Source: Monosporascus cannonballus | Lineage: Eukaryota; Ascomycota; Sordariomycetes; Xylariales | Assembly: GCA_004154925.1 (NCBI GenBank) | Contig: QJNS01000331.1 | Location: 1 to 64,000 of the forward strand | Reading direction: 5' to 3' | Length of the DNA stretch: 64,000 nucleotides | Notes under the pieces: model-generated | Told to the model about the DNA's origin: nothing | Seen by the model: the letters and a program-made list of their open reading frames with translations, nothing else | The model's database searches: none | Program-made: the position numbers and the translations under genes | In this document: piece by piece, positions 62,461-64,000 of the stretch | How positions within the stretch are numbered: the stretch's first letter is position 1 | Layout of the letters: each line of letters starts with the position of its first letter

Positions 62461-62881
62461 TTTCTGGAGATAAAGACAAGCATACTGCAGCGAAACTGGC
62501 TGACCATACCTTCATGGTCAAGCTGACCAAGCGCGTCTGGCGAGCACTAGATCCTCTTGCCTTTGTAGACCGAATTGAACGAACTACGGAAGGCATCAAG
62601 ACCTTCCCCAATGGGACTGTCCTTAGAGACTTTTGACCGCGGTTGGTCTGCCATTGCGGATGGCATGCTCTCGTTATGAAGTTGAAAGATGCGAAAGGGG
62701 TTGCGTTTGTGACACATATGGTCGGTGGCGGGTTGCGCCCAGGAACACGGAAAATCGGCTGAGGCGGTCAATCAATTGACGCTCAGCATCCCCCGAGCCC
62801 GATTCTGCTTGGAAATCTGCGGCCCTCCTGAGGACCGCAAGAGCTGCTTAGCGAAAGATTAAAAGCGAAGCCGACAACAGG
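62461..62881. other. Coding-like but unassigned stretch
   Basis: A plus-strand open stretch at about 62467-62635 reads KLADHTFMVKLTKRVWRALD and then FVDRIERTTEGIKTFPNGTV, which looks protein-like but lacks a start and ends at TGA. No family was recognised. Opposite-strand frames overlap it. Probably part of a decayed gene. Confidence 0.3.
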
Positions 62882-63216
62882 CCCTCATTCATGGCCCAGG
62901 TCCGCGCGACTGGCGCCACCGAGTCCGGCAACTCACCCAAGACCTGACATGGCCGAGATGGCCAAATACAACACCTCCCTCGCCGAAGAGGGGATGCTCA
63001 TTATGGCGGAGAGCCTCTTGCCGTCTTCCAGGGGCTCTTGAATTGTTTTTGACGCCAACAAGAATCCCGCAGTCACTGAGGGCCCTTTCGACGTCGCCAG
63101 CGTCGTCTTGGCATTCTGGATCACCAGGCCAAGGACCCCCAGGAAGCTATCGACTGGGCCAGAAAAGCACTATTCCAGGAAGCAAACGCGGTGTTCAAGG
63201 TCCGCAAAGAACTAGT
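62882..63216 (+). pseudogene. YCII/DGPF-domain protein, pseudogene
   Basis: Plus-strand pieces in order: PSFMAQVRATGATESGN, then after a frameshift MAEMAKYNTSLAEEGMLIM and AESLLPSS, a stop TGA at 63039, then FDANKNPAVTEGPFDVASVV and LAFW, a second frameshift, and AKDPQEAIDWARKALFQEAN. This is the usual ~120-residue layout of YCII-related DGPF proteins, with the TEGPF motif at about 63075-63089. The premature TGA stands where Arg (CGA) is common, a C-to-T change. Upstream, the expected ATG before PSF reads AGG. With two frameshifts and a stop the gene is dead. The functions of this family are poorly known. Confidence 0.72.
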
Positions 63217-63376
63217 AACGACAATATACATAGTAGGCTTAGGTTTTAACGACATCCCTTTAGTTACACCGAATTAGTTCCCATCGTTATGTTACCATCA
63301 GTGACCCCTTTCAAAGTACGGGGTCTTGATTCGTTGTAATAATGCAAATCGCTACGAGTAACAGTCTTTCTCTCTC

Positions 63377-64000
63377 CTAAAGGTTAGGCGGGGTACTAGA
63401 TTCACTCCCATGGCCCGTCTGCCCCCGCTGCCCCGCCGGCGACGACAAAGCGTCGCCTTGAGATGGCTGCGAACTGAGCTTAAAGCCTTGGCCGTAACGA
63501 TCGCGGAACATTGAGATACCAGCCTTATCAGCAGCGGTGTCTATTTCTGGCGGAGTATTCTTTGCCACGATGGGCTCAGCTCGAGAAAAGTCCCGCGAGA
63601 TTTGCTGGAGCGAGGCATCGCTAAGCTGCCCCCCGAACTGCACGCTCCGGGCCCCGAGGGTTATGTCCTTGGCATGTACGATCTTCCCCGTTGTAGAGAT
63701 GAAGAACTGGAGAACTTCCTCCTCCCCCTTGACGTTCTCGAAGACGTTGATGTTTGCTTTTGTCGCATTTTCGTTCGCCTTGGAACAGATATCCAGACAG
63801 AGCCGCGCCGTCTCCCATTCCTCCTGCAGCCTTCCGAGCTCGGCCGCATCCTGGGGCGACGATAGAGCCGTTTTCGACTTCGCCATGAGTCGGTCCATAA
63901 TGCTTCTTAGATGCTTTTCTAGCCGGTTCGCAGTAATGTTAAGGGTGTCTTGGCATTCCTCCAGACCCTCCCTAGTGATACGTTCGGCCACAGCAGGAGG
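63377..64000 (-). CDS. C-terminal part of a STAND-type (Helo-like) N-terminal domain protein, runs off window
   Basis: An open minus-strand frame from the window edge to a stop at 63377, at least 207 residues. There is no ATG at the left of the readable part, so the start lies beyond 64000. The segment ITREGLEECQDTLNITANRL then LEKHLRSIMDRLMAKSKTAL and the block EEWETARLCLDICSKANENA resemble fungal proteins annotated as the N-terminal domain of STAND proteins (Helo-like). In those proteins this helical region precedes or replaces an NLR-type architecture. The block QFFISTTGKIVHAKDITLG followed by QFGGQLSDASLQQISRDFSR is also typical of that group. The last 50 residues are polar and disordered. 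No NTPase domain is present, so this is a stand-alone domain protein or a shortened one. Confidence 0.6.
   Translation of the reverse strand, partial: PPAVAERITREGLEECQDTLNITANRLEKHLRSIMDRLMAKSKTALSSPQDAAELGRLQEEWETARLCLDICSKANENATKANINVFENVKGEEEVLQFFISTTGKIVHAKDITLGARSVQFGGQLSDASLQQISRDFSRAEPIVAKNTPPEIDTAADKAGISMFRDRYGQGFKLSSQPSQGDALSSPAGQRGQTGHGSESSTPPNL

Overview
The window looks like a chromosome segment of a filamentous ascomycete (Pezizomycotina). The evidence is short spliced introns (about 55-183 bp, GT..AG, CTAAC-type branch points), proteins of fungal families, and two very AT-rich blocks that carry the signature of repeat-induced point mutation (RIP). In those blocks, paired LTR copies differ mainly by C/T and G/A, and broken reading frames are interrupted mostly by TAA/TAG where CAA/CAG is expected.

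Layout. 1-87 is a pure C run at the window edge. 88-7249 is ordinary gene-bearing DNA: a Rae1/Gle2 WD40 mRNA-export factor (minus) and a 489-residue conserved-looking protein with low-complexity tracts (minus), plus one doubtful ORF. 7258-22704 is one AT-rich block whose edges are short inverted repeats flanked by 8-bp direct repeats. I read it as a hAT-like DNA transposon of 15.4 kb into which a 7.1-kb Gypsy element (10387-17512, 5-bp target duplication) has inserted. 22713-34180 is a second gene island: gamma-tubulin (5 exons, plus), a 102-aa small protein behind two CRE palindromes and a 5'-UTR intron, a 466-aa protein with an S/T/R-rich N terminus, a secreted Thr/Val-rich wall-like protein (minus), and a 4-coumarate-CoA-ligase-type acyl-CoA synthetase (3 exons, minus).

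34186-60846 is a second, larger AT-rich nest. It holds a complete-boundary Gypsy element (34186-40863, TSD CTAGT), two strongly decayed relatives of the first Gypsy in opposite orientation (about 41088-46650 and 46653-52390), and a third Gypsy (about 53729-60846). Several short unmutated insertions sit inside these: a SINE-like unit at 48220-48468 between 61-bp direct repeats, a 145-bp solo-LTR-like insert (53010-53154, TSD ACCTT), an island at 55347-55509, and a 190-bp solo LTR (60078-60267, TSD TTAAC). The last 2 kb returns to normal composition and holds broken genes, including a DGPF/YCII pseudogene, and at the right edge the C-terminal part of a protein resembling fungal STAND N-terminal (Helo-like) domains.

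The most interesting observations are these. (1) Two different Gypsy families carry an extra reading frame on the strand opposite to pol, next to the 3' LTR; it predicts a cysteine-cluster plus coiled-coil protein. (2) A large hAT-like element is recognisable only by its ends. (3) RIP damage in all three LTR pairs is reciprocal: outer LTR edges are preserved and inner edges mutated. (4) Short insertions remain unmutated inside RIP-destroyed hosts. All gene models were spliced by eye and all homology calls rest on motif recognition, not on searches.
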